This document shows positions 44,129-55,445 of a stretch of DNA of 64,000 nucleotides, one piece after another. The notes beneath the pieces are model-generated. The model did not search any database. It had not been told where the DNA came from and saw only the letters and a program-made list of their open reading frames with translations. Location: positions 186,001 to 250,000 of the forward strand of contig JAFKAC010000028.1 in assembly GCA_025766275.1 (NCBI GenBank), given 5' to 3'. Made by a program: the position numbers and the translations under genes. Position 1 is the first letter of the stretch, and each line of letters begins with the position of its first letter. The stretch comes from Lactarius indigo (taxonomy: Eukaryota > Basidiomycota > Agaricomycetes > Russulales > Russulaceae).

Positions 44129-44585
44129 TGTTACGGTTGCACGCATTGGACCCTTACTGTACCGGTTGTGACTACGGCGGTAAGGTAGATTAGTCACGGA
44201 CTCGGCAATTACGATAGGAGTTAGGCGTTGAGGGGTGACTCGATCCTAGTACAGGTAGTAGTAGTATTAGGATTGCGGTACTTACGTGATACGTTGGACG
44301 CTACGATACGGTGACTCATAGCAGCGCTTGAAAGCCTGCTCTTCTTGTATTTAAGGTAGCTGCGGAAGACCAAGATACGCCATCTTGGTCTTCTTCAATT
44401 GTCACTTTCTTGTTCTCACATCTTCAACATCTTCACCCCGATACGATCAAGGGGTATCGTAGTGATACTAGTGTCTTCGAACATCTAGAAGTTGCCTTTG
44501 TGCCATATGCCCTATGGCGTGATCAGCTAAGTTACCAAGTCGCCTTACAGAGCTCAAGTCGAGCTAACGTCGTGACGGCGTTACA
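44129..44585 (+). repeat. 3' LTR of gypsy A
   Basis: 457 bp, TGTTACGG to GCGTTACA, related to the LTRs of B and C. It keeps TATTTAA near 44348, the hairpin AAGACCAAGAT/ATCTTGGTCTT (second arm from 44382) and the conserved 3' end. Confidence 0.92.
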
Positions 44586-44590
44586 AGCCA

Positions 44591-45220
44591 CCTTTGCAAG
44601 AACCATGAGCAGAATACTTCGACCACTTATGGACAAATACCCAAGAGAGCTATTTGTGTACATGGACGATGTCCTGATAGCCACAGAAGAAGATACAGAA
44701 TGCCACAGACAAATTGTACACGAGTTCTTGGAAATCTGCGAAAAGGAATCTTATTTCCTTAAAGCGTCGAAATGCATGTTCGAACAAAGAAAGATCCACT
44801 ACCTAGGCATTGTCATTGATGGGTCTCAAATCAAAATCGACCCAAAGAAGGTAGAAGGACTAAAAGACTGGCCAAGAGACATCAAGTCAGTCAAACAAGC
44901 AAGAAGCGTGTTGGGAACACTAAGTTATCAGCGACCCTTCATCCCCAACTTCGCTCACTTAGCAAGACCCATCACGGACACAATAAAGACGTCAGAAGGA
45001 CCCTTCAGATGGACAAAGGAAGCAGCAGAAGCCTTAGAAGCTCTCATCACGCTTGTGTGCAAAGACCCCATCTTATGCCAACCAGATATGGACAAACCTT
45101 TCGAACTAGAAGTAGATGCCTCCGCTTTTGCCACAGGGGCAATCTTAACACAAAGAGACAGCCGAAACAAACCACAAGCTGTGGGATACTTCTCCAAATC
45201 ATTTTCAGAAGCAGAGCGCA
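44591..45220 (+). pseudogene. pol: Pol of gypsy D, RT C-part and RNase H N-part
   Basis: Reads ATFARTMSRILRPLMDKY, YMDDVLIATEED (RT active site), FLKASKCMFEQRKIHYLG, the RNase H start ELEVDASAFATGAILTQRD and GYFSKSFSEAER. It ends at the KDZ-R insertion. Closest to Agaricomycete chromodomain gypsy elements by overall motif order. Confidence 0.9.
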
Positions 45221-45396
45221 CACATAATGATCAGCGGTGGCTTATGTAATTGATACCCCCAGCCGACGGTGAGAATCTTCTGTAATTCATACTCAGCCGG
45301 CGCCGGCCGACGTCGGAGAATCCGACATAATTGATAGTCCAACCGGCGCCGGCTGGAAGCGGGGTGTCCGCTTTTCAATTATTAGCACACACAAGT
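45221..45396 (+). repeat. Left terminal inverted repeat of KDZ-R
   Basis: Matches the reverse complement of 58023-58198 with only a few differences. It contains a 12-bp palindrome GCCGGCGCCGGC (45296-45307), a 10-bp palindrome CCGACGTCGG (45307-45316), and two CGGRNNNYCCG sites (45314, 45360). Two of the differences are CpG in the right copy and CpA here. Confidence 0.93.
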
Positions 45397-45921
45397 CGAA
45401 ACATGCCTCATAGTAACACATATTAGTGACAGGAAGTACAGGGAATATGGATATACAAGGGACGACAAAAGGAACTCAGTGAATGGATGTGGGGGTATGC
45501 TTTTATGGTCTGTTGATTGTGAAACAAGTCAATAAGATGTTTAGAGAGTTTGGATGAAATTGTAATAAGTCCTTACTACTCCAGGAGTTGGAATCAGTGG
45601 TCGTGATCATTATTTGATTGAGGGTAATATTCACATAGAATGAATAGATATAGAAAGGCTATACAAATGTGAAGGGGTTGGAAGATACCATCCCTCATGA
45701 ATGGACATGACTTGGTGCCTAACCAGCTAATATACCCAAGAATACACCTTGCATTGGCTGGTATCCATATGTGTCCAGTGGATCTATGATTGTAGCAGAG
45801 TCGGACACTCCGTCAATGTCACCATATACATACTTCTATCCATCTGAATATATTAACATAAGAGTATGGATATCCTGCAAACTGATATCTATCCATATGT
45901 AAAATAATGGGAATGCATGTG

Positions 45922-48900
45922 TTAGAACAAGTGGATTGATTTAACTTTACAATGCTTTAATGGAGCATCTGTGATTGGGGTGAGGGCCTTAACTGAGCTT
46001 CTGGAGAGTTCTTCCCATGCATGCATCTGATATGATGCATATGCTTGGTGCCCCTTAAGCGAATCCTGTGCAGCAATGGTCATGAGCTTCTTCCACATCT
46101 TTGCCTTGGCATGGAAGTATGCAGGGACCCATTCAGCTTCATTATGGATGCTGTGCTGCTCCTCCAACCATCGTTCAAACTGTGCCCTTGCACGGAGCCA
46201 ATGAACCCTTTCAACTGTTAAATAATTGAGTCCATCAATATAAGCACTGATGAATATGAGAACCTACAATCATCCATCCATGTTCCATCATCTTCAACAG
46301 TGTGGCCAAACCCCCAGATCCAGGATGTTTGCTTGTTACGCTGTCCTATTGGCTCTGATCCAAGAACCAAGGTTGCTACATGGAAGTCCTCTGCACGTAA
46401 TCTTGGAAGGTCCTGTAGATTCATTGATGCCTGTCGGAGACTCCGGTATGCATCACGTGCCATGCTGTATATGCGTGCATGCTCATGGACAGTAGTATCA
46501 ACACTGTGTATGGCATTCCAAGCACGGGTCTTTGTCTGCTGTGTGTTAGCAGGTCTAACCTGAGTGCGGAACAGAGCTGACTTGAATCCAAGGGCAAGGC
46601 GGATCCTGTGAATGGAATCACTGGCTTGTGCATGGCATAGCTGTACCTCCTTCCTGGCAAGAGATTGGGCTCCATGCTTGACACACCATTCCCATCCAAG
46701 GGATGAGGGAAGAAGAATGGGAAGATCTTCTGGATTGATGCCATCCATCCCAGATCCATCCAATGCCTGATGAGTGTGATGATGGAAATCATGACCTGAA
46801 TGATTGTCATCTGTATTATCGGGAGGTCCGAGATCATCCACATGGTCGTACTCTTCATAATTACCCAATGGTGATATTGGGGAATCATCTGTGAGTTTCT
46901 GTTGGAGGAGGAAAGAATCTCCCTGATGCTCAAATATGTCAATGAGCTTCTGGAGGCGACTCCGCTTATTTTCAATGACTTGGACCTCCTCTGTGTTGAT
47001 CTTTGGACCATATGCCCGTAGTTGATATCTGATGGCCAGTCTTCACAGGACGTCAGCCAACAGTCACATATACCATTGAAGGGACCAACTGTAGCTCCTG
47101 AATCTTTATCCCACAAGAAATCCAAGATGTTTGCCCATGAGTAGTAATATCTCTACTTTCCTCTGAAATCAGTTGTTGCTGGATTTCTGCACGAGAGGGA
47201 GCTAATGATATTCATCAGTGTAGAATAGATTGGTTTATTGGGTAACAATACCTTTGGATGATGCTGTATCATATATGTCCATTAAAGTAGGGTCTTCATA
47301 CCTGTTAGATTGAGCATGGTTCTCTGCCTCAAGCCATCGCTTGGTCTTCTTCCTGAAGCGTGCATTGAGTGTATTGAATGTCTCAGCACTGAGATCTATT
47401 CCAGTTTCCATGCGCTTCCACCGCTTCAGAAGTGATGGAACTGGAACATGGATTATTATATTAGAATGTAGCATGGATATGGATGTGACAGACCAATGCG
47501 GACCATCTTCTTCCAATTGGAATGGTTCATGTGTGCATCCAAGACCTCCTGGCGATGGGCCAGGGACATCCCGCGGATACTCCGTGAGATATTATTGAGT
47601 GGTGCCCACAATGTCTCAATGATCTCCCCATCCACCTGCTTCGCTCCAGGAATATAGCTTGGTGAAAAGCGGGGTAAGCATGAATCTTGATGGCCATGAA
47701 TATGAAAGAGGCCAATCCCAGTCCGAAGTTGTAAAGAGCTAGACAGAGATAACTCTGGGCTCTTTTCCACCCTTTCCCTGAAGTGGACACCATATTGGCA
47801 CATGATGTCATACATAACCAGGGCCACAGGGATGTCCTCCATGTTGTAAGAGAGGGCCTTGCAAAGGCTATAGTCCATATTTATTTGCCTAGCATAAGAG
47901 CGATGTCATATCCACACCTAGAGTCTTTAAACATTGGACATACCTCTCTCCCTTCTGGAAGTCAACTACAGATGTAGGGACAAAGAATCCATGACAGCAT
48001 GCAGTTGCCCCGATGCCTGTAACATCAAGGTGTGGACGACTTGAATTGGCCTGTTCAATGGCCCTATATGTGTTACATGTGCTGGGCTATGAGAATATAA
48101 GACAACAGTCACTGTCAATAGTATCTGACATACCTGGGAAATCTCTTGCCCACTATGCAGGTGAGCCTTATATGAATTAGGATTTGCCATGAAGGCCATC
48201 CCTGCCGACAGCGGAACGTCCGCTTCCCCAGTTCTGCATCTCATATGCTCTGCTGAGAAGTTACCATCCATTATAAATGTTCGGATGAGCTGATTCCTTT
48301 GAGCAAGTCAACAATGGGATATTTGACATGTTTAATGAATGCATACGGTTCATCATTATATCTGTCCTTCCAATCATCAGGTAGATTGATACCTGGCTGT
48401 GGACAGGCTGGACAGAATATGGCCATGGATCCATCATTAGCGGGGTCCCCGACTTGGAGATGTCCCAGACCATTCTGAATCCTATTCCTTAAATCTCGCC
48501 ATTGCCTGGATGCTCTCAAGAGCTGTTTGTAGAGATTCTGTAAATGTTTATCAGTGATACAGTATGTGGTGCTGGGATGGCATTGTAACATACTGGGACA
48601 TGGTCAGGGAACATCCGATTGGTGATGCTCTGAAGCTTAGAGTAGTACTGTTGTGCAGTTGTCTTGCACTCCAGGTTGTCAGCCAAGAAGTCATCCAGAA
48701 CTGAGAAGGTAAATGCAGTCTCAATCTGCTTGAAGGTTGAAGGAAATATTCCAGCTTGGAGTAGTTGCTCATCATCGGCACCAGCATTGGGGCATATGCA
48801 GAAGAGTACATCCATATCAAAGACACCTGTCTGATTGACAATTGTGATCAGTGGATTGCCTGACTTTGCGGTCCGTGTGCGTCTTGTGTTTCCCTCAGAG

Positions 48901-49792
48901 GGATCCAACACATCCCCAGGAAAGTCATACAATGTGTCTGAAATCCCATGCATATCCTCAAGAGCTTGCAAAGGAGGTTGCGGGCCTCCCGAGGAATGGG
49001 CCTGCTCCTCCTCAACAGATATTAGTGATGTAGACCGAGTGTGTCGGGACCTCCGCCTGCTTGTCTGTGGCTCTTTAGCTGCTTGAACTCCCTGGGTATA
49101 GATAAGTGCATATGACATTTCATAGGACTGATGTATTCATACCTCTACTGTAAGTGGGCATGGCTTTCCATCATGACCCAAACAGAGCTTAAATCCAATT
49201 GATATTAATGATATTGGTGCAAAGTGTGTGCCAGTCCAGCGGGACATCCGATGGAATGGGGATCTTGTATGTATTTGAAGGCAACATTCCTTGCAAAAGT
49301 AGTTACCTCCAACACAGTCGGAACACTTGATCTGCATTGACATGGTGCACATGGAGCATTTTGGGGCCCTTGTCAAACCCTCCATCTCTAGTAACAGGTG
49401 AAGATATCTGCTCCGGATGTCTATCCATTGGCCCATATGTGTCCGCAATGGTGTCTGTAAATGATCAGTATTTGATGGATGATGAAGGGTATTGTGTCGC
49501 ATACATGTGGTTGGGGTTGTGTGTCATCAAGTTGAAGGTCTTGCATGTCAGCTTCATATGGTTCTATGGGTTGAAGGGTATGTGACTCCTGAACCCCCTG
49601 CGTTTGTTGCTTGGATGACTGCTCCTCAACTATTGTAGCTTGGTTTGAAGCCTGGCCTGACTTCTTCTGCTTTGAAGAATGGAATGGGACCTCCTTCACA
49701 GTGGTTTGGAGTCCCCGCTTAGACTTTGATGTTTTAGAGACAACCTCAGAGACATCTCCCATAGGAATGGTAAAGGTGTTCTTGCGAGGCAT
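45922..49792 (-). CDS. KDZ transposase of KDZ-R (CxC2 zinc cluster plus DDE core)
   Basis: Starts MPRKNTFTIPMGDV at 49792. The CxC2 cluster lies at about 49215-49375 (CSMC, CSDC, CKECC, PFHRMSRWTGTHF). The catalytic region has FIMDGNFSAEH (near 48265), VMYDIMCQY (near 47805), GLFHIHGHQD and VDGEIIETLW (near 47615). The C-terminal part (LGWEWCVKHGAQSLARKE, RNKQTSWIWGFGHTVED) ends at 45922. Several introns of about 50 nt are needed, for example GTATGC...CAG just before the first catalytic motif. No clear disabling mutation seen. It would cut and join the ends of KDZ-R in the nucleus. Confidence 0.88.
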
Positions 49793-50001
49793 GATAGACA
49801 GTTTCAATGGAGTTAGGAGGATATGGATGATAGCAATTGGGACAGCATCAATCCTTTCACACATTAAATACATTTACAACACCTTGGATATTCTACACAT
49901 TGGAATATTGGGCTCGCTGCACAATCATACACCTGAAGAATGTGTACCCAATTCTAATCTGAAACTGTGGAGTGTATCTGATAGGAATACCATCATCTGT
50001 T

Positions 50002-50579
50002 CTATGTCATTTCGGGTGCTCCGAAACTACCGCTACCATTATCAACACCTTCAGATCCTGATGCCATCTCTGATGCATGTGGGGAGTGACCTTGATACTG
50101 TCCATCTTGTGTTTCACTTGTCGTTTGTGACATATTGATTCCCTCTGTTTCACATAGTGCCCTTACCATAAGGGAGATATCCTTAAGATCCATGCACATC
50201 TCCTCTGTCTCCAATATGAGGTCTGCATGCTCCTGACCATGTCAGACATGTTAAGTGGTTCCATATTATCGTGTACATACCATATGGTCATTGGGCAGAC
50301 TTGCATGGTCCACATGGGCAGGGGAATGTGGTTCGATGGAGTCAGGTTTCAGGTTAATGGTTTCAGCATTAGAATCTGATCCATACATGTCATCTTCATC
50401 AAATGACATTGCATCGGAGGAAGAGCTATCAACTGGATCGGAAAACATGGTGGGTGGATGTTTGGAGTATGCTTGGGGAGTCCGCCTATCCCTCAAGTGG
50501 GTTTTCTGATTCTTATGGTGGGTTCCTGGGATAGTGGCAATTAGTGAATATTCATGGAAGTACCTAAAATGGAGGGCAT
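50002..50579 (-). CDS. KDZ-R unknown small acidic protein
   Basis: Three exons. A short first exon starts at 50579 (MPSIL). After a 37-nt intron the second exon continues GTHHKNQKTHLRDRRTPQAY...SDAMSFDEDDMYG to PNDHM. The third (EHADLILETEEMCMDLKD...SFGAPEMT) ends at 50002. The joins keep the frame. Rich in Ser and acidic residues; the last part may be helical. No family recognised. It shares the transposase strand, 210 bp upstream of it. Confidence 0.6.
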
Positions 50580-51450
50580 ACGTTTTACTTTGGATGTGGA
50601 TGGCTGCATGGTGTATAATGTAGTCTAGCTGTTACACGGTATAAATATCCCCTAATTGAACTATCATGTGTGGAACACAGTTACATGTTTGCCTCATATG
50701 TAGGAGCATTGTGTATGCCATCTAGTATCATGCCGGACTCCCCATCTAATCGCACAACTATCTCCCATACGTGTTTCGCGAATCCCTGTAGCATTACATC
50801 TAATACAGGTATCACAATACCCACCAAACCACATACGGATATCCCATGCATTACAGCGGGGTCCCCGCCACACTGTACGCATATATGTAACAAATATATT
50901 TGATTGTTTGATGCAGATGTCACATAGACCTTCAGATATACCACAAGGAAATAACAAACATATTGAAGCAGGGTTCTGGACTGTTGCATATGTAAAACAT
51001 GTTTTATGTGTACCAGGTAGCAATTGTAATACAGTCCCACACAACGCTTCAATCAGCATATCCAATTGAGCGGACCTCCCGACACATCACATGACACCTT
51101 CCCATCATACATTGATACAGGGACCCCAAACTGTTGCATATGGAAAATGTAAATCTAGATACAGTCCCACACGACACGTCATCAGGTATCCCCCAATACC
51201 ACATGATGCTCTCCTATTCATAGAAGCGGGGACCCCGACACATCACACGTATCACGCCTGCTTCAAATACAAGTCATCATATATTCGAAACGAAGGCCCC
51301 TTAGTCACTGGATCACATGGTGATTATTACGTTGATATGGTCACATGCAAACAGTCCTGACACATCATATATTTCGACCCTCAATGGGCCGGACCTCCCG
51401 AACATGCGTTTACAGAATAGTATACATCATTTAAATCGAAACACTCCATT
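50580..51450. other. Non-coding spacer of KDZ-R with clustered CGGRNNNYCCG sites
   Basis: No convincing gene. Four perfect sites (50857, 51071, 51227, 51390), at about 160-210 bp spacing. They occur in repeated contexts such as GACCTCCCGACACATCACA and GACCCCGACACATCACACG. It lies between the starts or ends of minus-strand genes and may be regulatory. Confidence 0.6.
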
Positions 51451-53188
51451 CTAAGCCACAGGACCAGCCGATGATGACCCACCAGATATTCCAGATGGGG
51501 TCAGACGTCCCCCTGAGGCAACGCTCTCCCCTGTAATGTGGATGAGCCTGTGTTTCCGATTCAGATGATATAAGTGCTTACCTGATGGTTGGCGAGAGCG
51601 GCTTGGGGGTGCACTTGAAAGGGAAGAAGGAGGCCGAATGTCAGAGAGAGTGAGGCCAGACATATGTGCTCCAACTGATGAGGTCGACTGGACACCAGGG
51701 GATACTGAGCGACGATTGGTGGGGGGCATCCCGACACCAGGAATCGATGTCGATTCGATACCCTGGTGAGACAGGAGTTTCCCAACCATAAGCCGTGTGT
51801 CATGCGAATCCTGGCGTGTGTTTACGACCTCAAATAGCACACGGTCTACTGTCTGAGTGACATCACCAAGTTTCGATGTCAATGACTCCACTTTGCGCTC
51901 CAGTGCATCAACGCGGGAGTCCCCGAAGCTTCCTACTAGGTGTGTGATGCATGTGGTTTTCGTTTACGCTTGCAGAAAACAGGTGGGACGTACCCGGGGA
52001 CCCCGCTCCCATCGATGGTGTTGATCTGGCCTCCATTGCACGATGCAGCGGGATGGCCCACGTCGCAGGGGGTTCACATGGCTTGTGCCTCTGCGCACAC
52101 TTCACACATGCGATTGACCACTTATTGGCCTGGGCTTTGCATTCAGCATCCCCAAAATGGATGCAGGGGCCACAGCGGTCCTACAAGTAGTGCACATATA
52201 CATCAGATCGTTATTTGGATGCAGGAGGATGGAATAAGAATACTTACATTCCCATAGGCAACAATATCACCAGCATCCGTACGCTGACGTTGTGTGGGTC
52301 GAGGGGGAGATGCCTGCTCCACTTCGACACGTGGAACGGGGGGGTTCTGATGTGGGACCGTTTCGGATGCTTCTCCCGGGTTGCCTGGTGAATCGTGTTT
52401 CGTTCCTCGCAGTGCATATGGAGCAGTGTGGCGTTTGGATGGAGCATCGGCCGGGCAGTCCGACGAACGTGTCTGTATGGCACGTGCCTTTACTGTGCCT
52501 CATGTATTGTGTACGGGTGGGGGGGTGGCCGGGGGGTCCGGGGGTTCCAGGGGGTCCGTGGAGGCGGAAGGAGGGGCAAGTGTCAATCGTGAAGATGACG
52601 ACTGGGATGGGAGATTGTCAACTGTAGCTGTGCATGAGGATGTGAATAGGTATGAATCGATACAATATATCTGACACACATTCTGAGGGCATCTGTGGTA
52701 TGGTGTTCTCTTCGAGCCACCACATCTTGCTCGGATGGAGGCCATCCAGATATGAGTTCAGATCAAGGGATGAGAGTTTGAGGTGCCAGTCCGGGTTCTC
52801 CGACGATACATATTCACAAAGCGTAGTAATGTATTCAGTTGTTAGTATGAACCAATCAGGGTAGCGGTCCTCTATTGCAGCTGACTGCCACTCGGTCCCA
52901 ATGACCTGGATGATCGGATGGACACGGGGGGTCTTGGAATGTATCCCATAGCCCGCAAATATCGAATTAATGGTTCTCTGAATAGCATACCATTAGATAC
53001 ATCGCATATGCGTTGAGGATATTAAATCGACTCACCACTTCTTGGTTGATCTTTGTATCCATTATGTCCAGCTCCATTGGTGACGGACCAGTCTCCTCCA
53101 CACGTTTCATGGCAGCCATGAACTTAGCTGCTATGGTGAGCAACTGAACTTCATGCTTTGTCAATTCGGATGGGCCTTTCCTACCCAT
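51451..53188 (-). CDS. KDZ-R Zn(II)2Cys6-like DNA-binding protein
   Basis: Six exons: 53188-53036, 52977-52680, 52627-52515, 52472-52248, 52180-51994, 51935-51451. All introns are GT-AG of 42-67 nt and all phases agree, giving 486 residues. The N-terminal domain contains YLDGLHPSKMWWLEE, matching SDLLPSEGRWWETL in the KDZ-L protein. The zinc cluster C-X2-C-X7-C-X10-C-X2-C-X6-C (52174-52076, residues about 266-298: CGPC, CVKC, HKPC) is one residue longer in its first loop than the usual X6. A coiled coil follows (DALERKVESLTSKLGDVTQTV), as expected for dimers. The apparent TGA near 52500 lies in a 42-nt intron. The inferred target is CGGRNNNYCCG; this is not shown. Confidence 0.8.
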
Positions 53189-53449
53189 TGAGCGTGGGGG
53201 TGTCTAATGTGAATGATAGCGAAGTCACAGATGGAAGCACCTCAGACGGAAGCACCTTGAAACGTTTGGGGGTCCCACTATTGATTATAGATCTCCTCTG
53301 GTATCCGGGAACCCCAAAATCCGATTTAGGAAATTTGGAAAATATATATCTGATTGATCCGATAATCAAGCGATGACTGTGGTGACTAGATATGATATAT
53401 ATCTACGCAGGTGGTGAGCTCCAATATCCCACAGAGACCCCTTTCCAGT

Positions 53450-54399
53450 ATGTCTGATACCTCTCGTGGTTCGCGTTCGCGATCTCGTGCAGCTGCGGGA
53501 ACCCCGCAGTCTCAACAAGCGTCACCAAAGCCTCAGTCTATGGGCCCTCCATCGAAACAGCGTTCTGAAGCATCCGGGGTGTCCACTGGCTTTGAATTCC
53601 TATCCAAGGTACCGTCGCCTGTCGTACCTATTCCATCTGGGCCACGTCTTTCGGATACCCCGCGGGTGCGTAACTGTATTTACATATTCGACAGCACTCT
53701 AACAGTGTGTTGTATAGGATGATGGCAAGCGCAAGAAGAGGCGCACACCCTCTCCACCCAAAGACTTTATGGATCGCATCCCACTCTCACAATGTGTTAT
53801 CTGTGAACCCACTGTGGTTGCTAAGCCTGTATCACCAGCACCTGAGATCATCTCTATTGATGATCAACCAAGTGACGCTCCAACTGTGGGTGCCCCGACA
53901 GGTTCCCCAACGTCAGCAGGACTTGCTCTGAGCGTATGTGATAATTACCCATCGTCTATAGCTTATCTGATGCATCATATAAAAGTCACAGATAGCTGAT
54001 ACGATGGACGTCGATGATCCAGGGAGTTCTGTTCAGCGTGCAATCACCCCATCGCAGTCGGACACCCCGAAACGCAAGGTATGTATATACAATTACATAC
54101 GACTATTCTATTAATCTGTACAAATGGTTAAGGCCGCCGGGAGGTCCGCCCCTCGTGCACGAACTGGGGGGATACCCCCATCCACCCGTACAATCAAGCA
54201 TCGAATGGGCATCACCATCCCTGCGTCTCCCCTCCCTGAGGACCTCGGAAACGTCGAGTCCAGGATTGAGAGATGCAAGCTGACACTTGCTGATGTGTGG
54301 GATGAGCTCACAGAGCTGCGGGGTCGAGTTCAAGCAATCAATGACTCAATCCTGAAGACTTTGATTGATCTGGAGAATATGGCGAAATACTTGGAGTAA
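53450..54399 (+). CDS. KDZ-R unknown Ser/Pro-rich protein with C-terminal coiled coil
   Basis: Four exons from MSDTSRGSRSRSRAAAG (53450): first to about 53667, then DDGKRKKRRTPSPP (a likely nuclear signal) to about 53931, then a short exon (MDVDDPGSSVQRAITP) ending near 54079, then AAGRSAPRARTGGIPP to the helical end (ESRIERCKLTLADVWDEL..., ILKTLIDLENMAKYLE) and TAA at 54397. Introns are 50-60 nt. It diverges from the zinc-cluster gene, with 261 bp between the two starts. Function unknown; basic linker plus coiled coil suggests a nuclear scaffold or DNA-binding partner. Confidence 0.65.
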
Positions 54400-55445
54400 G
54401 GACTGTAACTATGTAGCACATGTATTGTGATCGTCTTGCATGTGTCGGTAACAATATCACACATTGAGATCATGTTTCGGTACCATTTTGGTACCAATTT
54501 GGTACCATGTCGGAGTGTCCGCAACCATTAAATACATCAGTTATGTAACATGTCTGACACGCGGACTTCCCACGTCCCTTTGTTCATATTTACCTTTGAT
54601 ATTTACCTTTGTCTCTTAAGATGACATGATATGTACATGTCGGGAGGTCCGGCGTATCAGATACGCTTGATGACATATTAGTTCAGACCATGTCAAAACA
54701 CTACTTGCCGCATGAATCACTAGGAACTATCTACGATGTCCATATCAAACGCGTGCCACAGATGGGATGTTTCAGATCCCCAGTTTGATGTATGGATGTA
54801 TGGGAGAATGCCACGTGATATGTCAGGTGGCCCAACACACCTGAAATATCGATGACATGCTGTGCAGGACCGAATCTGATACGTACAATGTGTCGGGGTC
54901 CCCGATGCAACAGGTGAGACATCGTCATATGATGTACTATGTGAGCAGGAGGCATGATCTCCTTGCACAAGCATGTCTAGCCAAATATGAAATATATGTG
55001 AAGCCATGCATCATATTCACACCCCCTCCTTGATATATAGGCTCAGTACCATTTCTCATTGATATACATCCTATTCTCCATGTAGATAGCTGTCACGATT
55101 CATCAAAAGCGGGAGGTCCGCTCTTGAGGTACAAGCATATCTAGCCCATGCGTGAAACATATGTGAAACCATAATTCATGTCCATATTTCCCATCCATGT
55201 CATGTGGCACCTCTCACCCAGATCCGTATTCAAACCCATTGAAACCTGTTATATTATCTTACCACATATATTAACCTATGTGTCCCTGTTTTACCCTCAC
55301 TATATCCCGATTGCCAGTGTCCATATTTTGTTTTCTGATCCAACACAACCAAACTACTGTCATGTATTTAAACTACTTCATGCTCAATATATCTATCCAC
55401 ACACACCGTATCCATATCCTCTGATCACCTTTGATTAATATCCCC
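54400..55445. other. Non-coding spacer of KDZ-R
   Basis: No gene seen. Four perfect CGGRNNNYCCG sites (54511, 54641, 54894, 55110), and a triple repeat of GGTACCA at about 54479-54507. The last 250 bp are T/C-rich and may be the promoter of the following gene. Confidence 0.6.

Larger units (their letters stand above)
1..44585 (+). mobile_element. Gypsy element A (Ty3/gypsy, chromodomain type), 5' end outside window, itself split by B, KDZ-L and a solo LTR
   Basis: The pieces at 1-208, 8047-12676, 42790-43378 and 44118-44585 join into one gag-pol-LTR element once the insertions are removed. The reading frame is restored at the B junction (PQN followed by LANPWAM) and at the KDZ-L junction (GTAMSRGRV). 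The 5' LTR lies left of the window; the 3' LTR ends at 44585. Immediately after it the RT frame of another gypsy element (D) resumes, so A sits inside D. Its coding sequence is the most damaged of the three related copies, which fits its outer position in the nest. Confidence 0.9.

Noticed and set aside
52473..52514. Apparent premature TGA in the KDZ-R zinc-cluster gene
   Set aside because: It falls in a 42-nt GT-AG stretch whose removal keeps the frame. The flanking exon of 225 nt and all other exon phases agree, so I treat it as an intron.
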